From Eremophila alpestris peregrina (Eukaryota; Chordata; Aves; Passeriformes; Alaudidae), in the NCBI GenBank assembly GCA_009792885.1, contig WMCF01000015.1, forward strand, positions 12,351,033-12,415,032: a stretch of 64,000 nt of DNA, given 5' to 3'. The notes beneath the pieces are model-generated. The model made no database searches and was not told where the DNA came from. It worked only from the letters and a program-made list of their open reading frames with translations. Both the position numbers and the translations under genes were made by a program. This document shows, in pieces, positions 36,801 through 46,513 of this stretch; position 1 is the first letter of the stretch, and every line of letters starts with the position of its first letter.

Positions 36801-36803
36801 TTA

Positions 36804-37390
36804 GAGAAGGAAATGAAAGAATCTCTTATCAGTGAAATGTATCTTGTCTCACTTGCAGAAGTGAAGCATATGTGTATAAAGACGTTTGAATGTAGCCAGA
36901 TGTTCTGGTTGAGAAAGAACAGAAAGAACTCTGAGAATTAAGTCTTTTGGTAAAGACTTCCAGAAGAGTTTTAGGACTGATAACACCTTGACTTCCCATG
37001 AGATTATTACTATCATCTATCACCACTAGTTTTGGAACAAGAATCACCCGTGTCAAGACTAATATGTCTGCGTGTGTGTGCGTGTATAAATTTTCACCTA
37101 CACAAACATACTTACACATACATACTGTTATTTAAATGAGGTGGACAGATGGGAATATCTTGGATTTTGCCAAGTAGTTGTTATTTCATAAGGGACTCTG
37201 CAGAATCTGTTCTTGTGGTGGAGGGTATTACTTGGCACCAAAATGGTACTATACCTAATGACACATTCACAAAAACCTCCTTGCTCTGTAGATCTTAAAA
37301 TTTTAAAGACATCACATTATTAAAAATCAAATAAGGAGCAAGAATAATTGGATATTTTAGCACAGACACACTGTGCACAAAATTTGTAGA
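36804..37390. other. Unassigned sequence between CR1 and LTR
   Basis: No gene or repeat recognised apart from a short GT-rich patch near 37070-37088. Confidence 0.45.
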
Positions 37391-37701
37391 TGTTGTGGTT
37401 TAACCCTAGCCAGCTGCTCAGTCCTATAGCACCACTTGTTCACTCCCTTCCAGAAACATGGGGGAGACAATCAGAAGAACAAACACAAGAAATCTCTTGA
37501 GTTGAGATAAAGACAGTTCAATAGATGAAACAAAATCTTGCGCACACAAAAAAAGAACAAGGAATTCATTCACTACTTCCCCATGGGCAGGAAATCAGTG
37601 ATCTCCAGGGAAGTAGAGCTTTATCATGTGTAACAGATATTTGGGAATACAAACATCATCACTTTGAAAGTCCCTGGACCTTCCCCTTTCTTCCCCCAGC
37701 T
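37391..37701 (-). mobile_element. Truncated LTR of an avian endogenous retrovirus, antisense
   Basis: The plus strand starts TGTTGTGGTTTAACC, the complement of an LTR 3' end (minus strand ...CCACAACA), followed by GAGATAAAGACAGTTCAATA, GAATTCATTCACTACTTCCC and CTTTCTTCCCCCAGCT. This order is characteristic of a very common avian LTR that I know from memory; the class is not assigned here. The block stops at CCCCCAGCT, just where the TATA/U3 part of the family would begin, so only the downstream portion of the LTR is left. Confidence 0.75.
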
Positions 37702-37789
37702 CAAGTGGATGGACAGCAGAATGGGGACTGGGGGAGCAAAATCCCTCCCTCTTCAAGCAAAGATCAGATTCATCATCTCCCAATGTGCC
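37702..37789. other. Short spacer of unknown origin between LTR and CR1
   Basis: About 90 bases not assigned to either neighbour. Confidence 0.4.
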
Positions 37790-38122
37790 TAAGTCTCTAG
37801 CACCAGATGAGATGTGTCCCAGAGTCCTGAGGGAACTGGCTCTCGATTATTTTGAAAAGTCATGACAGTCATGTGACTGTAAAAAAGGAAACACTGTACC
37901 TATCTTTGAAAAAGGTAGAAAGGAGAATCCTGGGAACTACTTACCTGTCAGCTTCAACCCTGTTCCTGCGTAGGCCTTGAGACAGATCCTCCTAAGAAGC
38001 TTTACTAAGGCACATGGAAGACAGGGAGATGATTCAGGACAGCCAGCACAGCTTCACCCAGGTCAAGTCCTGCCTGACCAGCTCACTGGCCTTCTATAGT
38101 CACTATCAGGATGTGGGCTTTT
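37790..38122 (+). mobile_element. CR1 LINE ORF2 (reverse transcriptase) fragment
   Basis: Conceptual pieces of the plus strand read as the early RT region of CR1: APDEMCPRVLREL from about 37800, KENPGNYLPVS from about 37920, and QVKSCLTSSLAFYSH from about 38060. These correspond to the conserved 'DGMHPRVLREL', 'NYRPVSLT' and 'KSCLTNLI.FY' blocks. Frameshifts and stops break the frame repeatedly. Both ends are truncated and there is no 3' UTR, so it is an internal scrap, opposite in orientation to the other large CR1s nearby. Confidence 0.8.
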
Positions 38123-39289
38123 TTTAATGTGTTACCATAAAGGATGACTTCTAAGGAGGAATTGGAAGGTCCAAAGAAAAAGGCATCTGTCCTGAGAATT
38201 GACTACTCTTCAGTACCAGATCTACACAGTCTGCTGTATAAGAAGGAACAGGGATGCTGGAGACCACACTAATGTGGACTGCAACACTAGGTCCTTAAAG
38301 AAGTGTGAATGTCAGAAACTTTAGATAAGCACAGCTAGAGCTTTTCATGCCTGAGAATGAATTGTCATAACTCATATCTGAAAGAAGGAAAGAGCTGTTT
38401 TCCGCATTTATTAGGGTAGAAATGAAATCAAAACTAAAGAAACAACTGCCCTGCTTCTAGATAACCTCAGAGGCATGATCCAAAATAAGAATAAAATAGT
38501 ATTTTGTTTTCATGCAGCTCTGATATCCGTCCAGATAGAAATTATTAATTGCCATGTTCCTAAGTTGCACTGCCCCATGAATAAGAAATCTTGGACTTAT
38601 TCCAAATCATAGATCACCTGCTGGTTTCTGTACAGTTATATCAGCCATTTCATTGAGCCTGTTTGACTTTTGAAATGCCCTCCAGGGTCTGCTCCCAGAG
38701 TCTGCACATTGGAATGAGGACACATGCTTAGGGAATGTCTGCTGGCTGGAAAACTGATCTGTTAAGCAGTCTGTGGATGTTTGTTCATCTGTATCTTCAC
38801 CATTCTAACAATAAATAGGGAGATTAATCTACTACTTGTGGCTCTCATTACTCTTACAGTAGCCTGTAGCTAAAAATCTGAAAGTATAGCTGTAAATGCA
38901 ATATATTATTTGTTACTATATTTTTATTTTTATTGGTAGTCAAGATTCTGAAGTACTTAGTCTTATTAGGTCATTACTTCAGATTTCAACCCAACTGAAT
39001 AAAGAATTTAAGACTTGGCATCATCAACAGCCTTATAATTATGGTAGTTTTAATGAAAGCCATTTTGCATGTCATAGTGGTTGAAAACCTGACATCACTT
39101 ATGTCAATGAGGTTATTGCCATTGATTCCACTACTATCAGTATTTCACAAGTCTTTCATTTTGATGCTTAAGCTTTAACTATTGACAGTCTTAATAGAAG
39201 CCATAAGCTATAGTCACTTAATTTGCTGCTGAGAATAGGCCATTTCAGAGGCAATAACTTCTTAAGAGTATGTTGTTATGTTTCACATG
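38123..39289. other. Unique sequence, no gene seen
   Basis: No further repeat recognised. Open frames are about 60 codons. Confidence 0.45.
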
Positions 39290-39900
39290 AATCACAGAAT
39301 AACAAAATCATAGAATCACAGATTGATGAGAAGAGACCTCTGGAGCAGACCATCTCATCCAATTCTCTTGCTAAAGCAGGTTCACCTTAGAGCAAGTTGC
39401 TCTGGGTCACATCCAAGTGAGTTTTGAGTATCTATGGACAAGGAGACTCCATGGGCTCTCTGGGCACCCTGTTCAAGTGCTCTGTCACCCTCACAGTAAA
39501 AATTTTTCCCCCCAAATTCAAATGGAGTTTCCTGTATTTTCATTTGATCCTGTTTCCCCTTGCCCGATCACTTATTGGGCACTAACCCTACTGTCCAGTT
39601 TAGCCTTTACTCATTAGAGACACACTCCCATCCACTAATCTTCTCTGTAGTCCCCCTTTGGGCCATCTCTAGTAGTTCCTTGTTTTTTTCTTGAACTGAG
39701 GATCCCAGAACTAGACACAGAACTCCAGACAACGCCTCACAAGGGCTGAGTGGAGGGGCAGGATCACCTCCCTTGATCTGCTGGCAGTGCTCTTCCTAAT
39801 GCAGCCCAGGATACCATTGGGCTTCTTGGCTACAAGAGCACGTTACTGGGATATGGTTGACTTGTATTCCACCAGGAATCCCAGGTCCTTGTCTAGAGAA
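39290..39900 (-). mobile_element. CR1 LINE 3' portion, antisense, second subfamily
   Basis: The plus strand starts with AATCACAGAATAACAAAATC, the element's 3' terminus. Then follow CAAGTGAGTTTTGAGTATCT, CTCTGGGCACCCTGTTCAAG, CTGTCACCCTCACAGTAAAA, CACAAGGGCTGAGTGGAGGG and GCCCAGGATACCATTGGGC, ending in CCAGGTCCTTGTCTAGAGAA. The 3' UTR wording (a 'CCAGAGAAGGAGACTCCACA'-type block) differs from the CR1s at 35.9 and 42.5 kb, so it belongs to another subfamily. Only the last part of ORF2 plus the UTR remain. Confidence 0.85.
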
Positions 39901-42534
39901 AAAGAAGCAGTGTTCTTTATGAAGGAGTAAGGAATACACCACTGTCCATTAATATTTCTGGAAAAGAAAAAGGTAATTAAAAATAATAATAATAAAAAAA
40001 TTCAACTTGCTTCAAGCCCTCTTTACCATTTGTGTAACAAGATAAGGGTGAATATGGAGATCTGGTATTAAAAAGATAAGGCTGGTTACTGTTTCTACTG
40101 TTTTATTGATTTTCATGGTTGTGGGTTAGCAGTCCTATGTATTGTGGTCAGATAACAGATATGTAGCAGAGTGAAGAAATTATTCAACTAGGTGTCACGT
40201 AACTGTTTAGTAAAAATGTTAATATACAACTTAGATAATGTTTTCAGAACAGAATACTAAAGATCAGACATTTTACAGATGCATTATATGATTGTATATT
40301 TGAGAAAATAGCTGAGTAACAGTGGCCCACCACTCCAGTGGATCTTGAAGGCTAAAAATGGTGGCAATGCTATCTCGAGACTTGATGACCCACATCAAGT
40401 GTACGTCATGCCACAGATGGAGTGTTGTGGCAATGAGAATAATTTTTATCACAAATATCAAGTTTATAAAATTTTCTTATTAGCTTCTGGAAGGAAATAG
40501 AGTAAAAGTCATTGTCATAAGCAAAGTGTGTTTGCATGTGTGCAGATGTAAAGATGTGGAATATGTTATATTGTTTGTGGAATTGGATTGATTGTTTTTC
40601 GACCATTTGCTGATAATGAAACATAAGGAACTGGTAATTTCAGATTGAACATATATAATGATGGAGCTGAAATTGTATTTTGAAATGTGAACAGTCTGTA
40701 AGCCCACAATTTGCAGTATTATGGGCAGACTGTAAATAAGCAGACAAAAAACCGAGAAATGTTTATATGAAATGTTCAAAACAGTACATTGTGTTTATTT
40801 GAAAGTCAACAGAGGTAAAAAATTGCAAATGAATGTCTGGCAGTATCAAAATTAAGGGCAGGGAATTACAAAAGCTGTAAGAGAACTGGAGCTGATACAA
40901 GTACTTTTGAAATTAATTTAAGCAGTACTTAAAATTTGGGAACAAATAATAACAGAAAATGGTTTTTATATTAAACAGAACCACAATAATACATGTCATT
41001 CATATATGCCAAATTCTATAATTATGTTGCTCCATGTCGTAGTTTTAATTGCAGCGTATCACTGTATGGCACAGTGTAGTAAAAAAGTCCCACCATTAAT
41101 ATTCCAGTAGCACAGAAATTCCTCGTTTGCTAATAGTGCTCCCTTCTTCAGCAAATATGAATTTCCTTCAAAAAAGGTTATTTGTTTACACTACTGATCA
41201 GAATAATTCAGTAGTACAAATTTCAGAGTCAAAGTGTACATACCTTTAGACATTTTGCATAAATACACTGATTGCTGTATAACATGACAAACTATGCTAT
41301 AAAATACTTTGCTGCAGCTGTGCATGACATCGTCCACATGGTATCTAAATTTATAAAATGTGTTTGTGCACACAATTTCACAGTTGTGCTATTTTCAGGG
41401 ACAGAAAAAAGAAATTAAGAAGTCTCAGTATTAATGGCTATCTATTTCCTTTCTCTACATTTAATTAATGGAGATGAAGTTATAGACCCAAAGTTATATC
41501 CACTGTTTAGGACCTGTTTACCCTTTATTAACCTCTTCTAGAAGTCAGATAAATAAGTCAAGTCAAGTCCATATATATCCAAGGCCAAGATGTAGGAAAC
41601 TCATTCAGGCAGATGATAGATTTTTGCATAGCTAGGTTGGAATCTAAATGTGAAGTAGTTGTATATCAGTATAATTTCAGACACCATATCATAAATATGC
41701 ATTAAATGTGTCTTTGTGGTCCTCCTAACATCAATAAGTGATTATTCATATTTGTGTGTGCAAATAACAAACCTGCACACTCTTTTATACTACTGAGGTT
41801 TGCTATGAAACATTAAAGTATTCAGGAAACATGGTATTTAAAATCACCTCTTAAATAATTTACTTTATTTTAACTTAAATTTCTTCAGAAGAATCATAGT
41901 CAGACTTGGCAACAAGCACCATGCTGTGTGTGCATTACAGGATGCTTGCAGCATTTAGTTTTATAAAGCAAGCCCCACCTATGTAAATAAACACTGCAGA
42001 AGGAACAATATCATCTGTTTATCATTTGTTTTGGAAATAAAACAATACACAGGCAGATGGTAGCTAGAAGGACATACAAAGATATCAAATAAATAGCTTT
42101 TTTTTTAACAGTCATAGAAGAATTTTTAGATTACAGAAATCCTCTCCAATTGCTGAGGACAGAGTGTTCATATAAAGAAGATAACTGTGTTAAAAATATA
42201 ATTAAATTATTCTAGCAGCCTTCTAGACAAGTGGAATGCAAAGGTGGTAATGGAACCCAGCTTTAATAGCCTTCAACATCTGGGGTCTGTGTTGAAAAGC
42301 CCAGAGATTTCACCTAACTTAGTTTGAAACAGTTTTGATGGCAACTCACTTGTGTAAAATAAAAGTTAAGGATGGCAGGAAAACCTTGGTATTTAAAAGG
42401 AAGGGGCTTGAACTCAAGGACCTGAGGTTGCTACCGTCTCCAAGTGTGCCTTCTTTGTGTAATGGAGGAACCATCTGGCAACCCTATAATTCATCAAATG
42501 TCAGCTGTAAATAGTATATGGATTTTTTTTCTGA
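39901..42534. other. AT-rich unique sequence, no gene seen
   Basis: No repeat recognised. Minus-strand frames near 40273-40779 reach about 99 codons without recognisable motifs. Confidence 0.5.
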
Positions 42535-43764
42535 AGAATCATTGAATATTTTGGGTTGGAAGGAACCTTAAAAGGCCATGTATTCCTACCCCCTGCAATA
42601 AGCATGGATATCTTCAACTAGATCAGGTTACTCAGAATCCCACCAAACTGACCTTGAATATTTCCAGGGATGGGGTATCCACCACATCTCTGTACAACCT
42701 ATTTCAGTGTTTCATCACCTTCAGTGTGAAAAATTTCTTCTTTATTTCCAGGCTTAATTTACTCTCTTTTATTTTAAAACAATTACTCCGTGTCCTTCTG
42801 AAACAAGCCCTATTAAAACATCTGCTCCCCATCTTTCTTATAAGCCCTCTGGAAGTACTGAAAAGCCTCAATGATGTCTCCCCAGAGCCTTCTCTTCTCC
42901 AGGTTGAACAAATGCAATTGTCTTCATAGGAGAGTCACTCCAGCCTTCTGATCATCTTGGTGGCTCTCCTCTGGACTTGCTCTAACAGGTTGAGTTCCTT
43001 CCTCTTCCAAGGGCTCCAAAGCTGGATGCAGCACTGCAGGTGGGATCTCACAAGAAAGGAGCAGAGGGGCAGGATCCCCTTCCTGGCCCTTCTGGCCACA
43101 CTTCTTTAGCTGCAGCCCTGGACATGTTTGCCTTTCCGGGCTGCAAGCTCACAGTGCCAGGTCATGTCCAGCCCCTCATCCAGCAGCACCTCCCAGGTCT
43201 TTCTCAGCAGGGCTGCTCTCCATCTATCCATCCCCCAGCCTGTGTGGATACCAGGGATTGCTCCAAACCAGGTGCAGCACCTTTGTACTTGGTCTTGTTG
43301 AACCTCATGAGTTTCACATGGGCCCACTTCTTGAGTTTGTCCAGGCACCTCTGGATGGCAACTTGCCCTTCAGGTGTATCATCTGCACACCACTGGTTGG
43401 CGTCATCAGGAAACTTGCTGGAAGTGCACTTGATCCCAGTGTCAATGTCCTTGATGAAGAAATCAAACAGTACTAGTCCCAGTACAGGCCCCATGGAACA
43501 TAACTCATTCATTGATGTCTATTTGGACATTGAGCCATTAACTACTACATTCTGGATTCAACCTTTCAACCAATTCGTCATCTACCAAACTGTCTGTCTA
43601 TAAAATTCCCCTCTTTCCAGTTTGGATGTCGCAGAAAGCCCTGTCAAAGGTCTTACAGACAGATGACATGTGCGGCTCTTCCCTTGTACGCTGATGTATT
43701 CACTCCACTCTAGAGGGCAATAGATTGGTCAGACATATTTGCTCTTTGGAAACCATGCAACTTG
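42535..43764 (-). mobile_element. CR1 LINE, about 1.2 kb 3' portion, antisense
   Basis: The largest CR1 in the window. On the plus strand, 42535-42960 is the complement of the 3' UTR (GAATATTTTGGGTTGGAAGG, CCAGGGATGGGGTATCCACC, GAGCCTTCTCTTCTCCAGG). From 42960 to 43764 it is the complement of ORF2 reverse transcriptase, up to TTGGTCAGACATATTTGC, the 'GKSCLTNL' side. It is truncated at the element's 5' end, as usual. The 187-codon plus-strand frame at 43040-43603 is antisense to this ORF2 and is not a gene. Confidence 0.92.
43204..43512 (-). pseudogene. CR1 ORF2 reverse transcriptase remnant
   Basis: A 102-codon open part of the RT domain. It reads GPVLGLVLFDFFIKDIDTG, then SKFPDD, then TPEGQVAIQRCLDKLKKWAH and LMRFNKTKYK. 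These are the RT palm and thumb blocks of CR1, whose catalytic box is normally FADD; here it is FPDD, so the essential motif is altered even though the two aspartates remain. Stops and frameshifts bound the open stretch on both sides. The copy is inactive. Confidence 0.85.
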
Positions 43765-45583
43765 CCATGAGCCAATGAAATAAATTACTATAAAATATAA
43801 TTAGCATAATTCCTAAATCACTTTCTACTCCTAAACAAGATCTGGAACATCATACACAAGAATATATCCAGAAACTGCATATTGCAACAGACATTTTTCT
43901 GCCATAAGAGTATGCAAACAAAGGAGGGAAAAAATGTCATATTTTCTCTGCTTTATAGATAGATATTAAAAAAAATCATAGAGGTGATTGAGAAAAAAAT
44001 ACTTTGATGTAACCTACTTTTTATAAATGGGATTTGGTTTCTTAACTATTTTTGCTCAAGCATAAGTATCTTGTCCTCTCTACCTATGTTTTCTAACTAA
44101 GAGAGACATGTGGCTTGATACAGTCTTTAGGCAGTGTTGATGATCACAGCTACCAATTGACTATAACCTTAAGTTACGATTTAAATCAGCAATATGTACA
44201 CAGCCTCAAATTCTGTAACAACGGATGCACCAATGCCAGTAGTTGCTCAGTTCCAGGCTCTACCAGCACAACTCAGAGCACTCTGCTCTGCAGGTTGTCT
44301 CCTCAGAGAGGGAGAGTCACCTGTCAGAATCTGCAGTACATGTCAGCTGAATTAAGGCTTCTCTGCCTTTGCCAACAGGAGCACTGGGAATGTCACTGGT
44401 AAAGGTCTGTGATACTGGATGTACACATCTACAGAAACCTGCTTCCAAGCTAGGCTCCAATGGAAAAAACATGCTTATCTGTGGCAAATATTATAGCATC
44501 CTAAAGAAAACATGCAAAGCTGATTAGATTAAATTTATACTGAAATGTTTAGTTTTGGTTTGTTTTTTTCTCCACAGTCCATAAAGGCATTAATGAATGC
44601 ATCAGACTAAAATGGCATGAGTTTCCCACTGGATACCCATTGTCTTTCATTTTTCTCCTGGATTACATTTAGGAGTTAAACCTAACTACACCAAATATGC
44701 ACATTTCTTGACTCATAACTCACATGACATGTTCTTTTTCTTGCTGAGTTGCCCTGGAGTGCATTGAAAGACATTCTAGCCCTACAGCAGTCAGTCTGTG
44801 TTCCCAGTTCATCAAAATCCCTACCAGTGCAATAAGCACATGGCCAGTGTTTTTCTCTATTGACATCAAAGGAAATTACATTAACACCATATTATGTACA
44901 GTTTAATGAACTTGGTATAGTTCTGGGAAGGCAGCAGTGACATGTCTTTGAACATAATTTACAGTTCATAAACATATTCATGTTTGGAGACTCAGTCAGA
45001 GTAATTTGTAGCTAACCAGTTCTAACACTGTTGCCAAGAAAATGATCAAAACAATAAAATTGGCATTGTTACAGAGATTTGGATTATATAGGATTAATGA
45101 TGTGGAGGGAAATTTACTACTTTGTAGGGAGGTCAGAAGCATTGCATGTCTGTATGTTACCTATATCCTGCTTAAGCTACTGCCTTTCATCAAGCCTTTT
45201 CCTCACTAGCAGCAGAGCTTAAGTTTGAATTTTATCCTGAAACCTAATGCCAGGTTCAACAATTCCCACAGATTTCTGTAAGAAGTTTTAAAGCACTTTT
45301 ATTAGCAAGCAGAACAAGAATCACATTAATAGTACATTGTGGTTGACTACATACTCCGCAATCTAGGATCAAAGCCTCCTTTAGCCTTTCATACAGGTAT
45401 TGTTTTTTGTAGTGTGGAGCTTTTTTTCTGGTTTGTTTTTTTTTGGGGGGGGGTTGTGGGGTGGTTTTTCTTTCTGCCTTTTTTTTTGGTTGTTTTTGTT
45501 GTGTTCATCTTCCTAAATAAAACTCCAGAAAGAGGATTCTGTGGCCTGTTTAAATGTGATCATTAAGTATTTTCCTAGTCATA
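43765..45583. other. Unique sequence with a G+C-richer patch
   Basis: No gene supported. The patch at about 44115-44420 is G+C-richer and has a 95-codon frame (Cys- and Ser-rich) without recognisable motifs; it could be a decayed LTR. A poly-T/poly-G/poly-T block is at 45421-45505. Confidence 0.45.
45421..45505. repeat. T-rich and G-rich low-complexity block
   Basis: T runs surround a run of nine G bases (45445-45453) and a following GGGG. The Phe/Trp-rich 75-codon frame over it is an artefact of the composition. Confidence 0.8.
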
Positions 45584-46513
45584 TGTATTGGGTTTGCATA
45601 GCAAGGTTTTGGAAATATAGGGGGGCTACAGGGGTGGCTCCTGTAAGAACCTGCCAGAAGCTTCCCCTGTGACTGACAGAGCCCACGCCAGACAGTGGCA
45701 AGAAAGATCCACTGCTGGCTGAGGCTGAACCCATCAGAGATAGTGGTAGTGCCTCTTGGTTAGAACATATTCAAGGGAGAAAAATGACTGCACAACTGCA
45801 GCTATAAAGAGGAGTGAGACTGTGTGATAGAAATCACTGTGCAAACACCAGCATCAGGAGGTGCTGCAGGCATCAGAGCACATTCCCCTGCAGCTCCTGC
45901 TGTCTTCCTGCAGCTCATGGAGGTCTATGGAGGAGCAGAGATACACCTGCAACCCATGCATGACCTCATACTGGAACAGGTGGATGTGCCCAGTGGAGTC
46001 TATAACCCTGTGGGAGGCCTGTGCTGAAGCAGGCACTACTTGTGGCCCCATGAAGAGAAGAGCCCACACTAGAGCAGGTTTGCTGGCAGGATTTGTGACC
46101 CTGTGGATGACATGCTTGAAGAAATGCAGCCTTTGGGAAGGACTTAAAGTGGAGAAGTTGTGGAAGCCTCTCTCGCGTGGGAGACACACCATGCTGGAGC
46201 ATGTGAAGAGTGTGAGTCCTCTCCCTGGGGAGAGAGGAGCAGCAAAGACAACTCTTGATGGATTGACCACAACCCCCAGTCTCCGTGCCCCATCACCACT
46301 GGGAAAGTGGAGAAAATTGAAAGTGAAGTTGATTCTGGGAGAAAGGGAGGAATGGAGATAAGTTTGGGGTTATTCAAAATTTGTTTTTATTTCTCATTAT
46401 CTTACTCTGATTTGATTCGTAATAAATTAAACTGATATCCCCAAGCTTAATCTGTCTTGCCCATGATGGTAATTGGTCAGTGATCTCTTCCTGTTCTTAA
46501 CCTATGAGCCTCT
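45584..46513 (+). mobile_element. Solo LTR of the same avian ERV family as 17671 (copy 2)
   Basis: It begins TGTATTGGGTTTGCATAGCA and carries AAGGTTTTGG, CTTCCCCTGTGACTGACAG, a G+C-rich repeat-like middle (CCTGCAGCTCATGGAGG, CCTGCAACCCATGCATGAC), CAACCCCCAGTCTCC, TTCTCATTATCTTACTCTG, and the poly(A)-signal block AATAAATTAAACTGAT. It stops soon after GTGATCTCTTCCTGTTC and lacks the final CTCTCCCCTGTCCAGCTGAG part kept by the 17.7-kb copy, so its 3' end is truncated or too diverged to follow. The 166-codon plus-strand frame and the 138-codon minus-strand frame inside it are not genes. Confidence 0.82.

Larger units (their letters stand above)
35875..36803 (-). mobile_element. CR1 LINE, internally deleted, antisense
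   Basis: Reading the minus strand, the element begins with the end of an ORF2 endonuclease domain and ends with a CR1 3' UTR whose terminus lies near 35880 (plus-strand ACCATAGAATAGTTTGGGTT). The conserved 3' blocks (CCAGGCTTCTGATCACC, CTCTGGACTTGCTCTAGAAG, GAGCTGGATGCAATACTCAG) are clear. Most of the reverse transcriptase is missing: the endonuclease part joins the distal RT part directly at about 36530. A TTTC microsatellite has grown inside the 3' UTR. Confidence 0.9.

Noticed and set aside
43040..43603. Longest open frame in the window, 187 codons, plus strand
   Set aside because: It is exactly antisense to CR1 ORF2 and its 3' UTR; open antisense frames are common in this element.
45445..45464. 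G-quadruplex
   Set aside because: There is one nine-G run and one GGGG; without stretching the rule these give only three G tracts of three.
45861..46361. 166-codon plus-strand frame and 138-codon minus-strand frame
   Set aside because: Both lie wholly within a solo LTR and have no domain signature.
17671..46513. One giant provirus bounded by the two same-family LTRs
   Set aside because: 28 kb apart, diverged from each other, with unrelated CR1s and unique DNA between and no retroviral genes.
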